Shown: positions 9,158 to 18,391, counted from the stretch's first letter. The stretch is DNA of 64,000 nucleotides from Methylobacterium ajmalii (GCF_016613415.1 NZ_JACWCT010000103.1:1-64000), one strand, 5' to 3'. The notes: generated by a model not told the origin, from the sequence alone. Numbers and translations: made by a program.

Positions 9158-11779
9158 ATGATCCGCCGCCGTCTCAGCGCCCTGCGCCGGGACGGGCTGT
9201 CGACGCAGGTCTACCTCGTCGCCCTGGTGGTCGCCCTGGTCGGGCCGGGCCTGCTATTCACCGCCATCCTGCTCGGCCGCTACGCCGCTCTCGATCGGGT
9301 CCGCTTCGAGCAGGACGCCCGCGAGAGCGTGCGCGGCATCGCGCTCACCATCGACCGGGACATCGCCGGGCTGGTCTCGGTGCTCCAGACCCTGGCGGCC
9401 TCGCCGCGCCTGCGCAAGAGCGGGCTCGACGGCTTCGAGACCCAGGCCCGGGCGGTGCGGGAGACGACGGGGCTCGACCTGTCCCTGCGCCGGCCGGACG
9501 GGACGCAGCTCGTCAACACCGCGCTGGCGCCCGGCGCGCCGGTGCCGCAGGCCCCGCACGAGGAGGATGCCGAGGTCCTGGCGACGCGCCGGCCGGTGGT
9601 CGGCGGCGTCCGGATGGGCGCCCCCGGGCGGCCGCCGACCTTCGACGTGGCGGTGCCGGTCGTGGTCGACGGGGCGCCGGCCTACGTGCTCAGCGTCACG
9701 GTGCCGGTGGAGCGCCTGCACCAGATCCTGGTCCAGGACCTCGCGCCGGGCTGGACCACCGGCATCGTCGACCGCAAGGGCCTGCTGCTCGCCCGCTCCG
9801 CGGAGCACGCGACCCTGGCGGGCCAGCCGATGCTGGCCGCCCTGCGCGGCCGCCCGACGGCGGCTTCCGGGATCTGGGAGGGGGTCGACCGGCGCCGGCA
9901 GCCGGTGCTCTACGTCGAGACCACCGTCCGGGCGACCGGCTGGATCGTCGGCGCCAGCATCCTGCGCGAGCGGGTCGAGGCGCCCCTGCGCCACTGGATC
10001 GTCGCCTTCGGCGGCTTCGGGCTCCTGGCGCTCGCCGCGTCCTCGCTCCTGGCGGTGCGGCTCTGGGCGCGGGTCGCCGGCCCGCTGCGCCAGCTCGCCA
10101 CCGCGGGCGGGGCGCTCGCCGCCGGCCAGCCGGTGCCCCGGGTCTCGACGCCGATCCGCGAGATCCGCCAGCTCGCCGACGTGCTGGCCGACGCCTCCCA
10201 GAGCCTGCGCCGGCGCATCGCCGAGCGCGACGAGGCGCTGGCCGAGCAGAGCCGCAGCCTCGTCGCCCTGCGCGAGAGCGAGGCGCGCTTCCGCCACATG
10301 GCGGATTCCGCCCCGGCCATGATCTGGATGACCGATGCCGAGGGCGAGCTCGTCTTCGTCAACATGCACTACGAGTACCTGTTCGGCCGCTCGGTCCAGG
10401 CGCTGGCGCAGGGGCGCTGGCGCGAGGTCGTGCATCCGGACGACCTCCTCGGCTTCCAGCAGACCTTCCAGCAGGCCTTCGCGGCGCGCACGCCGTTCCG
10501 CCACGCCACCCGGGTGATCGACCGGCACGGGGCGACGCGCTGGATCCTGTGCGAGGGGGTGGCGCGCCTCGACGACCACGGCCGCTTCCTCGGCTATACC
10601 GGCTGCAACGTCGACGTCACCGAGGCCAAGGCGGCGGAGCTCGCCCTGCGCGAGGGCGAGGAGCGCCTGCGGCTGGCGCTGGCCGCCGGCCGGCTCGGCA
10701 CCTGGGAGATCGACCTCGCCTCCGGGCAGCACCGTCTCTCGGCCCGCTCGTCCGAGATCTTCGCGCACGCCCCCCTCTCGCACGAGGGCTGGACCCGCTC
10801 GGTCCATCCGGACGACCGGGCCCGGATCGAGACGGCTCTGGCCGACCTGCTGGCGGGCGAGGCCGACTACCGCACCGAGTTCCGGATCCGGCCCGAGGCG
10901 GAGGCGCCGCACGGCAACGGCGCCCGCTGGGTCAGCGCCCAGGCGATCGTGCAGCGCGATGCCGGCGGCCGGCCGCGCCGGGTGATCGGCATCCACCAGG
11001 AGGTGACCGAGCGCAAGCGCGCCGAGGAGCACCTGCGCCTCCTGGTGCACGAGCTGAACCACCGGGTGAAGAACACGCTCGCCACCGTGCAGTCGATCGC
11101 GATGCAGAGCCTGCGCGGCATGAAGGGATCCACCGCCGAGGCGGCGAAGGCCGCCTTCGAGGCCCGGCTGATCGCCCTGGCGCGGGTCCACGACGTGCTC
11201 ACCCGCGAGAGCTGGGAGGGGGCGGAACTCGCCGAGGTGGTCAAGGACGCGCTGGCGCCCCTCGGGGGCCCGGGCGGCCCGTCCGACGTGAGCGAGGGCC
11301 GGCCGCGCTTCTCGGCCGCCGGCCCGGCGGTGCGCCTGCCGCCCCGCATCGCCCTCTCGATCGCCATGGCGCTGCACGAGCTCGCCACCAACGCGGTCAA
11401 GTACGGGGCGCTCTCGGTGCCGACGGGCCGGGTCGCCCTGTCGTGGAGCGTCGCCGAGGGGCGGCTCTCCCTGTACTGGCGCGAGAGCGCAGGACCGCCG
11501 GTCGTGCCCCCGACCCGCACCGGCTTCGGCTCGCGCCTGATCGAGCGCAGCCTCGCGCGCGAGCTCGACGGCACGGTGAGCCTCGGCTTCCCGCCCGAGG
11601 GCGTGACCTGTACCATCGTGGCGCCCCTGGCCGACCCGGCGCCGCCGCTGGCGCCGCCCGGCGGTCCGAGCGAGGCGCCGCAAGAGGACGACGCCCGCCG
11701 CGGGAGCGGGGCGGCGATGCCCCGTCCCGGCGCCGGGCCCGGTCCTGAAGGCGCTCGGTTGCGGCGGGAGCGAGTGTAG
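9158..11779 (+). CDS. Membrane sensor HWE-family histidine kinase with Cache-like, HAMP and two PAS domains
   Basis: The 873-aa product has membrane helices at about 13-40 and 275-300 bracketing a periplasmic Cache-like sensor, then HAMP, two PAS domains (about 375-495 and 500-620; S-A-P-A-M-I-W-M-T-D marks the first), and an HWE/HisKA_2 kinase core. The phosphoacceptor is His635 in H-E-L-N-H-R-V-K-N-T; the N-box is H-E-L-A-T-N-A-V-K-Y-G and the G-box G-F-G-S-R-L-I. HWE kinases in this order often feed general stress or light responses. No response regulator is adjacent. ATG 9158 follows an in-frame GTG at 9155; either could start. Confidence 0.88.
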   Translation: MIRRRLSALRRDGLSTQVYLVALVVALVGPGLLFTAILLGRYAALDRVRFEQDARESVRGIALTIDRDIAGLVSVLQTLAASPRLRKSGLDGFETQARAVRETTGLDLSLRRPDGTQLVNTALAPGAPVPQAPHEEDAEVLATRRPVVGGVRMGAPGRPPTFDVAVPVVVDGAPAYVLSVTVPVERLHQILVQDLAPGWTTGIVDRKGLLLARSAEHATLAGQPMLAALRGRPTAASGIWEGVDRRRQPVLYVETTVRATGWIVGASILRERVEAPLRHWIVAFGGFGLLALAASSLLAVRLWARVAGPLRQLATAGGALAAGQPVPRVSTPIREIRQLADVLADASQSLRRRIAERDEALAEQSRSLVALRESEARFRHMADSAPAMIWMTDAEGELVFVNMHYEYLFGRSVQALAQGRWREVVHPDDLLGFQQTFQQAFAARTPFRHATRVIDRHGATRWILCEGVARLDDHGRFLGYTGCNVDVTEAKAAELALREGEERLRLALAAGRLGTWEIDLASGQHRLSARSSEIFAHAPLSHEGWTRSVHPDDRARIETALADLLAGEADYRTEFRIRPEAEAPHGNGARWVSAQAIVQRDAGGRPRRVIGIHQEVTERKRAEEHLRLLVHELNHRVKNTLATVQSIAMQSLRGMKGSTAEAAKAAFEARLIALARVHDVLTRESWEGAELAEVVKDALAPLGGPGGPSDVSEGRPRFSAAGPAVRLPPRIALSIAMALHELATNAVKYGALSVPTGRVALSWSVAEGRLSLYWRESAGPPVVPPTRTGFGSRLIERSLARELDGTVSLGFPPEGVTCTIVAPLADPAPPLAPPGGPSEAPQEDDARRGSGAAMPRPGAGPGPEGARLRRERV

Positions 11780-11872
11780 GTCGGCCGGTCGATTGCGGCC
11801 GGCACCGGCCTCCCCATATCGCACGGTGAGCCGAGGGCCCGTCCCGCGCCCTGTCCCGGACGAGCCCCGCCG

Positions 11873-13201
11873 ATGACGCCAGACGCCCCCCTTCCCGCCT
11901 CGCCGGCCCGCACGCGTCCGGCGCGGATCGGCCCCCGGGCCGGGATGACCTTCGTGGGCGCGGTGCTGCTGCTGCTCGTCGGTTCGGCGAACGGCCTCCT
12001 GCTCGCCTGGCAGAGCAGCGTGCAGCACCGCATCACCCACACCCTGTCGATCGACCGCGCCCTGATGCAGGTGCTGGCCGACCTCCTCGACAGCGAGACC
12101 GGGCAGCGCGGCTACCTGCTGACCGGAGACGCCGCCTTCCTGGTCCCCTACACCCAGGGCCTCGGCCGGGTGGCCGCCGAGATGCCGCGCCTCGCGGCGG
12201 AGCTGCGCGGCAACGGCGAGCAGGAGGCCCGGCTCGCCGCCCTGCGCCCCGCCATCGACCGCAAGTTCGCCGAGCTCGACCGCACGATCGCCCTCGACCG
12301 CGCGGGCGACCGCACCGGCGCCCTCGCCCTGGTGCGGGCCGGCGAGGGCAAGGCGGAGATGGACGAGATCCGCCGGATCGTCGAGACGATGCGCAGCCGC
12401 GAGGACGAGCTGCTGATCGGCTACCAGCAGCACGCCCACCAGATCGAGACCTGGGTCGGCCTCGGCAGCGTCGTGTCGGTCGGCATCATGGCGCTCTTGG
12501 CGGTGCTGGCTCTGCGTGAGGCGGCCCGGCGGGCGGCCCTGTCGCGCTTCCTGCCGGCGGAGCTGGCGCCGCTCCTGGAGCGCGGCGGCAGCCTCGATCA
12601 GGGCGGAGGCCTGCGCCTCGGCGAGCGGCGGCACGCGGCGATCGCCTTCGTCGACATGCGCGGTTCGACCACCATCGCGGAGCGGGCCGATCCCGAGACG
12701 GTGGCGGTCCTGATCACGGGCTTTCGCCGCTGCGTCGCCCAGGCGGCCCGGGAGACCGGCGGCCTGATCGACAAGTTCATGGGCGACGGGGCCCTGGTGG
12801 TGTTCGGGGTGCCGGAGGTCCGGGCCGACGCCGCGGCGGGCGCCCTCGCCTTCGCGGGGCGGCTCGAGGCGCTGGTCGAGGCCTGGAACGCCGCCTCTGC
12901 GCACGATCCGGTGCGGATCGGCATCGGGGTGCATTGCGGCGAGGTGTTCGTCGGCGTGGTCGGCGACGACGACCGGCTCGAGTTCACCGTGCTGGGCGAT
13001 GCGGTCAACGTCGCGGCCCGGCTCGAGCAGGCGACCAAGACCTTCGGAACGACCACCCTCGTGTCGCAGGCCGCCCTCGACGCCGCGCGGGCGAGCGACG
13101 CCTCCGGGGGCGAGACTTGGTGCGAGACCTGGCGCGAGGTCAGCCGGACCGCGCTGCGGGGCCGCAGCGAGGCCTTCCCGATCTACGGTCGCGCCGCGTG
13201 A
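11873..13201 (+). CDS. Class III adenylate/guanylate cyclase with CHASE3 sensor
   Basis: The 442-aa protein has two membrane helices (about 25-45 and 200-222) flanking a CHASE3-type extracytoplasmic helical domain (D-S-E-T-G-Q-R-G-Y-L-L-T-G motif), then a cyclase catalytic domain. Metal-binding Asp261 sits in F-V-D-M-R-G-S-T and Asp305 in K-F-M-G-D-G. The N-V-A-A-R-L-E motif carries the transition-state Asn/Arg. All key residues are present, so it should be active, probably on ATP; nucleotide choice is not certain. It follows the HWE kinase gene after 93 bp, and the two could be co-transcribed. Confidence 0.9.
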   Translation: MTPDAPLPASPARTRPARIGPRAGMTFVGAVLLLLVGSANGLLLAWQSSVQHRITHTLSIDRALMQVLADLLDSETGQRGYLLTGDAAFLVPYTQGLGRVAAEMPRLAAELRGNGEQEARLAALRPAIDRKFAELDRTIALDRAGDRTGALALVRAGEGKAEMDEIRRIVETMRSREDELLIGYQQHAHQIETWVGLGSVVSVGIMALLAVLALREAARRAALSRFLPAELAPLLERGGSLDQGGGLRLGERRHAAIAFVDMRGSTTIAERADPETVAVLITGFRRCVAQAARETGGLIDKFMGDGALVVFGVPEVRADAAAGALAFAGRLEALVEAWNAASAHDPVRIGIGVHCGEVFVGVVGDDDRLEFTVLGDAVNVAARLEQATKTFGTTTLVSQAALDAARASDASGGETWCETWREVSRTALRGRSEAFPIYGRAA

Positions 13202-13267
13202 GCGCCGGGACGACGGCCCGCGGAGGAAAACCGGTTCGGGACGGGTAGCGGTCCCGGTCGGCCTCTG

Positions 13268-13501
13268 CTATCGCAGCCGCCCCGGACGGGTCGGCTCGAA
13301 GACGATCCGGCGGTGGAAGGCGCACCAGCTCTTTCCGTCCTGCACCGGCGCGCCGCAACAGACCGCACGGTCGTTGGGTTCGCCGATGATGAATTTGCAC
13401 ACGAAGGCGCCCGACTGGGCGAAGGGAACCCGGAGGCTCGGGGAGGGCTCCTCGACGGCGTCTGCGGTCACGATATGCGACATGCGCACGAGCTGGTTCA
13501 T
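13268..13501 (-). CDS. Short GcrA C-terminal-like zinc-binding protein
   Basis: The predicted 77-aa protein has F-V-C-K-F-I-I-G-E-P-N-D-R-A-V-C-C-G-A-P-V followed by S-W-C-A-F-H. The spacing of Cys35, Cys48/49, Cys60 and His63 matches the C-terminal zinc module of GcrA, the alphaproteobacterial sigma70 co-activator of cell-cycle genes. The N-terminal GcrA DNA-binding helix-turn-helix is absent. The frame stays open to 13777, but the longer N-terminus is low-complexity and shares no family feature. ATG 13501 or ATG 13483 are the plausible starts; neither has a strong Shine-Dalgarno. Function unknown; it could compete with or modulate full-length GcrA. Confidence 0.6.
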   Translation of the reverse strand: MNQLVRMSHIVTADAVEEPSPSLRVPFAQSGAFVCKFIIGEPNDRAVCCGAPVQDGKSWCAFHRRIVFEPTRPGRLR

Positions 13502-13836
13502 CGGGTACTGACTCGCTGGCCTTCCGTCACCCTCGACCAGAAGGGCATCGGGCCGGTTCGTTGGAGGCGACGGACCCGCGCGAAAAAGCAGCGCCGGACT
13601 CGTCGCCCATGGGACCCGCGCCTCCATGACCCGTGCGCACACGCATCGCAGCGGCAGCGGTGATCTGTCGAATTTGGGGTTGCGTTTTGCAGAACGCAAG
13701 CCCCTTAGGCATTTACACATGGTTTTCACACGCCCGGCCGCCTCCGCGGCTGTCCGCGGCGGCGCGGTTCCCGTCATCGACTTGCCATTCGGGCGCCCTA
13801 TTCCTTGACGGGCAGCCCCGCCGGAGCGAGTCCACC
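13502..13836. other. Divergent intergenic region with hairpin upstream of the phosphate permease
   Basis: This is a 335-bp region between the mini-GcrA gene (minus) and the Pit permease (plus). It contains an interrupted inverted repeat at 13676-13704 (GGGGTTGCGTT against AACGCAAGCCCC, loop TTGCAG) followed by a relatively AT-rich stretch likely to hold the permease promoter. I looked for a tandem PHO box (CTGTCAT repeats) and found only one poor half-site at about 13666. Confidence 0.35.
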
Positions 13837-15483
13837 ATGTCCGACGCCGCCCTCGCCCGACGCCCTGCCGGCGCGGCGCCCGGTCCCGCCCGCACGGGGC
13901 CGCGCCTCGACCATCGCCTCCACCCGGCCGCCACGATCGGGTTCATGGCGGTGCTGGCCGCGGGCCTGGCCTATGCCGGCTACAACCTCGTCGCCGACAT
14001 GCGGCAGGCCGGGCAGCCGCCGCTCGCCGTCGGGGCCTTCGCGCTGCTCGGCCTCGCCCTCCTGATCGCGCTCGCCTTCGAGTTCGTGAACGGCTTCCAC
14101 GACACCGCCAACGCGGTGGCGACCGTGATCTACACCCACTCGATGCCGCCGCTGACGGCGGTGATCTGGTCGGGGACGTTCAACTTCCTCGGCGTGATGG
14201 CCTCGACCGGGGCGGTGGCCTACAGCGTCGTGACGCTGCTGCCGGTGGAGCTGATCCTCCAGGTCGGCTCGGGCGCCGGCTACGCGATGATCTTCGCGCT
14301 GCTGCTCGCCGCGATCGTGTGGAACCTCGGCACCTGGGCGCTCGGCCTGCCGAACTCGTCCTCGCACGCGCTGATCGGCTCGGTGATCGGCGTCGGCCTC
14401 GCCAACCAGCTGATGGCGCCGGGCCACGCCGCCTCCGGCGTCGCCTGGGGCCAGGCGCTCGGCGTGCTCGAATCGCTCCTGTTCAGCCCCCTCGTCGGCT
14501 TCGTCTGCGCGGCCGGGCTGCTCGTCCTGCTCAAGCGCGTGGTGCGCCGGCCCGAGCTCTACCGGGCGCCGGAGGGCGACGCGCCGCCCCCGCCCTGGAT
14601 CCGCGGCCTCCTGATCCTGACCTGCACCGGCGTGTCCTTCGCCCATGGCGGCAACGACGGCCAGAAGGGCATGGGGCTGATCATGCTGATCCTGATCGGC
14701 GCCGCCCCCACCGCCTACGCACTCAACCGCACCATGCCGGATTCGAGCACGCCGGCCTTCGTGCAGGGCTCGCAAGGCGCGAGCCGGGTGTTTCGCGCCC
14801 ATGCCGGCGGGGCGGCGGTGCCCGACGCGGCCGGCGCCCGGGCCAAGGTCGGCGAGGCGCTCAAGGCCGAGGCGCCGCCCAAGGCGCTCGCCGCACCCGA
14901 GGTCCAGGCGGCGCTCGCCGGCCTCTCCGACGACATCGCCGCCCAGGTCCAGGGCTACGGCGCCATCCGGCACGTCCCGGCGGAGGCGACCCAGAACCTG
15001 CGCGCCGACATGTACCTCGCGGGCGACGCGGTGCGCCTGCTCACCGGCGAGCACTCGTCCTACGCCGACGACGAGAAGCGGACGCTCCAGGACTACCGCC
15101 GCACCCTCGACGACGGCACCCGCTACATCCCGACCTGGGTGAAGGTGGTGGTCGCCCTGGCGCTCGGCCTCGGCACGATGGTGGGCTGGAAGCGGATCGT
15201 CGTCACGGTCGGCGAGCGCATCGGCAAGCAGCACCTCACCTACGCGCAGGGCGCGTCCGCCGAGGCGGTGGCCGCCGGCACGATCGGGCTCGCCGAGGCC
15301 TACGGCCTGCCGGTCTCGACCACCCACATCCTGTCGAGCGGCGTCGCCGGCACGATGTGGGCCAACGGCACCGGCCTGCAGATGGCCACCGTGCGCAACC
15401 TGGCGCTGGCCTGGATCCTGACCCTGCCGGCGGCGATCACCCTGGCGGGCGGGCTGTACTGGGCGCTGCGGCACGTCTTCTGA
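13837..15483 (+). CDS. pit: Pit-type inorganic phosphate permease (PHO4 family)
   Basis: The 548-aa membrane protein carries both copies of the PHO4 signature: G-F-H-D-T-A-N-A-V-A-T near residue 86 and G-L-P-V-S-T-T-H-I-L-S-S-G in the C-terminal half. About ten helices are visible, with a hydrophilic loop of roughly 140 residues (about 300-440) between the two halves, as in bacterial Pit proteins. It imports metal-phosphate with protons. ATG 13837 is preceded by GGAGCGAG. It could alternatively transport sulfate, as some relatives do, but phosphate is the usual substrate. A GC-rich stem-loop follows the stop. Confidence 0.9.
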   Translation: MSDAALARRPAGAAPGPARTGPRLDHRLHPAATIGFMAVLAAGLAYAGYNLVADMRQAGQPPLAVGAFALLGLALLIALAFEFVNGFHDTANAVATVIYTHSMPPLTAVIWSGTFNFLGVMASTGAVAYSVVTLLPVELILQVGSGAGYAMIFALLLAAIVWNLGTWALGLPNSSSHALIGSVIGVGLANQLMAPGHAASGVAWGQALGVLESLLFSPLVGFVCAAGLLVLLKRVVRRPELYRAPEGDAPPPPWIRGLLILTCTGVSFAHGGNDGQKGMGLIMLILIGAAPTAYALNRTMPDSSTPAFVQGSQGASRVFRAHAGGAAVPDAAGARAKVGEALKAEAPPKALAAPEVQAALAGLSDDIAAQVQGYGAIRHVPAEATQNLRADMYLAGDAVRLLTGEHSSYADDEKRTLQDYRRTLDDGTRYIPTWVKVVVALALGLGTMVGWKRIVVTVGERIGKQHLTYAQGASAEAVAAGTIGLAEAYGLPVSTTHILSSGVAGTMWANGTGLQMATVRNLALAWILTLPAAITLAGGLYWALRHVF

Positions 15484-15496
15484 CGCCCGCTCCGGA

Positions 15497-15519
15497 GGGG
15501 CGGGCTGGCAACCCGCCCC
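15497..15519 (+). terminator. GC-rich stem-loop after the phosphate permease
   Basis: An 8-bp perfect stem (GGGGCGGG 15497-15504 with CCCGCCCC 15512-15519) closes a 7-nt loop 13 bp past the permease stop. There is no T-tract, so intrinsic termination is only likely, not certain. Confidence 0.4.
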
Positions 15520-15575
15520 GCGGCGGTGTAACCGCCCCGGGCGGGCGCGTGTCCGGCCCGCGCCAGGGACCCGGC

Positions 15576-16589
15576 ATGCGCTTCCTCGTGACAGGCACGG
15601 CCGGCTTCATCGGCTTCCACCTCGCCCACCGCCTGCTGCAGGCCGGCCACGAGGTCGTGGGGGTCGACGGGCTGACCGACTACTACGACGTCGCCCTGAA
15701 GCGGGCCCGGCTGGCCCGGCTCGCGGCCCTGCCGGGCTTCTCGTCGCACGAATTCCTGCTGGAGCAGCCCGGCGCCTTCATGACCCTGATGGGCGAGGCG
15801 CGGCCGGACGTGGTGGTGCACCTCGCGGCGCAGGCCGGGGTGCGCTACAGCCTGGAGCACCCGGAGGCCTACGTCGCCGGCAACGTGGTGGGCACCTTCC
15901 AGGTGCTGGAGGGCTGCCGGGCGCATCCGGTGCGCCACCTCCTCTTCGCCTCGACCTCCTCGGCCTATGGCGGCAACCCGACGGTGCCGTTCCGCGAGAC
16001 CGACCGGGCGGTGTGGCCGCTGACCATCTACGCCGCCTCGAAGCTCGCCGGCGAGGCGATGGCGCATTCCTACGCCCACCTGTGGAAGATCCCCACCACC
16101 GCGTTCCGGTTCTTCACCGTCTACGGGCCGTGGGGCCGGCCCGACATGGCGCTGTTCCTGTTCACCCGGAAGATCCTGGCCGGCGAGCCGATCGAGGTCT
16201 ACGACCACGGCCGCGCCGTGCGGGACTTCACCTATATCGACGACCTCGTCGAGAGCATCAGTCGGTTGATCGACCGGCCCCCTCCCCCGCCGGGCTCCGC
16301 CCCGGTCTCGGCCGCCGACACCCTGAGCCCGGTCGCGCCGTTCCGGATGGTCAATATCGGCGGCGGCCGGCCGGTGAGCGTCGCGGCGATGCTCGACGCC
16401 CTGGAGGCGTCCCTCGGCGTGCGGGCGGTCCGCCACCTGCGCGACCTGCCGCCCGGCGACGTCGAGCGCACCGAGGCCAGCCCCGATCTCCTGCGCGACC
16501 TCGTCGGCTACGTGCCCTCGACCCCCCTCGAAACCGGCATCCCGGCCTTCGTCGCCTGGTACCGCGCGCAGTACGGCATCGACCGCTAG
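15576..16589 (+). CDS. NAD-dependent epimerase, UDP-glucuronate 4-epimerase type
   Basis: The 337-aa extended SDR begins with the Rossmann motif T-G-T-A-G-F-I-G (Gly7, Gly10, Gly13) and has the catalytic S-T-S-S-A-Y-G and Tyr152-A-A-S-Lys156. The V-D-G-L-T-D-Y-Y-D-V-x-L-K stretch and F-T-V-Y-G-P-W-G-R-P-D-M-A are characteristic of UDP-glucuronate 4-epimerases (CapI/LpsL), which make UDP-galacturonate for lipopolysaccharide or capsule. A UDP-glucose 4-epimerase is less likely given these motifs. It follows the phosphate permease after a possible terminator; no sugar genes adjoin it. Confidence 0.88.
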   Translation: MRFLVTGTAGFIGFHLAHRLLQAGHEVVGVDGLTDYYDVALKRARLARLAALPGFSSHEFLLEQPGAFMTLMGEARPDVVVHLAAQAGVRYSLEHPEAYVAGNVVGTFQVLEGCRAHPVRHLLFASTSSAYGGNPTVPFRETDRAVWPLTIYAASKLAGEAMAHSYAHLWKIPTTAFRFFTVYGPWGRPDMALFLFTRKILAGEPIEVYDHGRAVRDFTYIDDLVESISRLIDRPPPPPGSAPVSAADTLSPVAPFRMVNIGGGRPVSVAAMLDALEASLGVRAVRHLRDLPPGDVERTEASPDLLRDLVGYVPSTPLETGIPAFVAWYRAQYGIDR

Positions 16590-16648
16590 GGGAACGCCGC
16601 GACACTCGACGGCTTGTCACGGCGCCCGCGACAGTGCTCAATCCCCCC

Positions 16649-17902
16649 ATGCCCCGCAGCCTCGACCCCGAGACCGTGCCCGCCCCCGAGGCGGCGCCGC
16701 GCCAGACCCGGCGCTACGCCCAGAAGCGCGACGCGATCCTCCACGCCGCCGCCGCACTGATCAACGAGGCCGGGGTGAAGGGCACGACGCTCGCCGACGT
16801 CGCCCGCAGCGTCGGGCTGATGACGAACAGCGTGACCTACTATTACCGCCGCAAGGAGGACCTGGCGGCGGCCTGCTTCCTGCACACGATCGGGGTGCTC
16901 GACGGGCTGGTGGCGCAGGCCGAGGCGGCGCCCGGCGGGCCCGCGCGGCTCGCCCGCCTGCTCGACCTCGCGGTGGCCCACCGCGCCGCCATGGCGGTCG
17001 GCGAGGAGCCGGACATCGCGGTCCTCAACGACGTGCGGGCGCTCCCCGCCCTCCAGGCCGAGAGCGTGTTCTCCGCCTACAACGCGCTCTTTCGCCGCCT
17101 GCGCGGGCTGTTCGACGACGACGGGCTCGACCGGGCCGACCGCAACGCCCGCACCCACCTGCTGCTCTCGGTGCTGCACTCGACCCGGCTGTGGATCCAC
17201 CGCTACGAGCCGCGGGACTACGCCCGGGCCGGCGCCCGGATGGCCGACCTCCTCACCCGCGGCCTCGCCGGCCCGGCCTCGGAGTGGCGCCCCGCTCTGC
17301 TGCCCGAGCCCGAGCCGCCGGAGGAGAGCGAGGTCTCGCCCGAGGCCTTCCTGCGCGCGGCCACCATCCTCATCAACCAGCAGGGCTATCGCGGCGCCTC
17401 GGTCGAAAAGATCTCCGGGCTCCTCAAGGTCACCAAGGGCTCTTTCTACCACCACAACGACAACAAGGACGACCTCGTCGCCAACTGCTTCTCGCGCAGC
17501 TTCGCCCAGATCCGGGCGGTGCAGGACGCGGCCGACGCGAAGGGCGGCAACGGCTGGGACCGGATCTGCACCGCGTCCGCCACGCTGGTGCGCAGCCAGC
17601 TTGGTCCCGGCGGGCCGCTCCTGCGCGTCACCGCCTTCAGCGCCCTGCCGGAAGCCCTGCGCACCGAGACCCGGCGCACCATGAACCGCCTGACCGAGCG
17701 CTTCGGCTTCTGCCTCGTCGACGGCATGGCCGACGGCTCGGTGCGCCCGCTCGATGCCGGCATCGCCGCGCAGCTCGTGTCGAGCATGGTCAACGCGGCG
17801 GCCGAGCTGCCGGCCTGGGTACCCGGGGTGACGCCGGAGAATGCGGCCGACCTCTACGCGCGGCCGTTGTTCCTGGGGCTGTTCGCGCCGGCGGCGCGGT
17901 AG
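16649..17902 (+). CDS. Tandem double TetR-family transcriptional regulator
   Basis: The 417-aa protein holds two complete TetR modules in one chain. The first helix-turn-helix is at about residues 28-72 (D-V-A-R-S-V-G-L-M-T-N-S-V-T-Y-Y-Y). The second is at about 230-275 (K-I-S-G-L-L-K-V-T-K-G-S-F-Y-H-H). Each is followed by its own helical ligand/dimer domain, joined by a Pro/Glu linker. Usual TetR proteins are about 200 aa. No target is evident: the upstream neighbour is the epimerase and the downstream genes are convergent. I chose ATG 16649; a GTG at 16634 would add five residues. Confidence 0.87.
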   Translation: MPRSLDPETVPAPEAAPRQTRRYAQKRDAILHAAAALINEAGVKGTTLADVARSVGLMTNSVTYYYRRKEDLAAACFLHTIGVLDGLVAQAEAAPGGPARLARLLDLAVAHRAAMAVGEEPDIAVLNDVRALPALQAESVFSAYNALFRRLRGLFDDDGLDRADRNARTHLLLSVLHSTRLWIHRYEPRDYARAGARMADLLTRGLAGPASEWRPALLPEPEPPEESEVSPEAFLRAATILINQQGYRGASVEKISGLLKVTKGSFYHHNDNKDDLVANCFSRSFAQIRAVQDAADAKGGNGWDRICTASATLVRSQLGPGGPLLRVTAFSALPEALRTETRRTMNRLTERFGFCLVDGMADGSVRPLDAGIAAQLVSSMVNAAAELPAWVPGVTPENAADLYARPLFLGLFAPAAR

Positions 17903-17920
17903 GAGCCGAACGGCGCACCC

Positions 17921-18391
17921 TCACGGATCCGGCCGGACGACCGTGATCCGGTCGAAGCCTTCGGCGGCGGTCGGTGCCTCGAAGAGGCCGGCGACCGAGC
18001 GGACCGCCTCCTCCGGGACGCGCCGGTCGGCGGGCCGCGAGGCGTTGCGCGTCAAGGCGAGAGCGATGGGGACGTCGATCCACACAGCCTCGAGGCGGGC
18101 GCCGGCCGACCGGGCGATCTCGACGATCGGTCGGCGGTGTCGTGCGCCCGGGAGCGCGGCATCGAAGTAGACGACCTCCGGATGCCGGGCCTGGCGCCCG
18201 ATCCAGGTCGTCTTGCCGGCGCCCTGCAGGCCGCAGACGATCACGACGGTACGGGGGCCGTCGTCCGCCCGGAGCGCCCGCCGCAGCGTCTCGTAGCAGG
18301 CCTGCCACGCCTGCCGGCTCCGCTCGGGCGTCCAGACCCGCCCCTCCTCGGTCTCGAGGCAGTCGTCGGGATTGATCGCGGCCGGCCTCAC
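17921..18391 (-). CDS. Small P-loop ATPase/kinase-like protein (AAA_33 type)
   Basis: The 156-aa protein starts at a GTG that overlaps the cytochrome b561 stop (GTGA), indicating translational coupling. The Walker A motif G-L-Q-G-A-G-K-T-T is at residues 54-62, followed by features of the zeta-toxin/polynucleotide-kinase-like fold (V-V-Y-F-D-A-A-L-P near 73, and W-I-D-V-P-I-A-L-A-L-T-R-N). Such proteins phosphorylate small molecules or nucleic acid ends. Neither substrate nor a toxin role can be claimed, and there is no antitoxin beside it. Confidence 0.75.
   Translation of the reverse strand: MRPAAINPDDCLETEEGRVWTPERSRQAWQACYETLRRALRADDGPRTVVIVCGLQGAGKTTWIGRQARHPEVVYFDAALPGARHRRPIVEIARSAGARLEAVWIDVPIALALTRNASRPADRRVPEEAVRSVAGLFEAPTAAEGFDRITVVRPDP

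Noticed and set aside
13660-13720. PHO box for the phosphate permease
   Set aside because: Only one poor CTGTC-like half-site; no second half at 11-bp spacing.
13502-13777. N-terminal extension of the mini-GcrA frame (169 codons in all)
   Set aside because: The extra residues are Arg/Pro-rich and share nothing with the GcrA N-terminus; they overlap the likely permease promoter region.
17921-18391. Zeta-type toxin of a toxin-antitoxin pair
   Set aside because: The P-loop fold is similar, but the gene is coupled to cytochrome b561 and there is no small antitoxin gene beside it.
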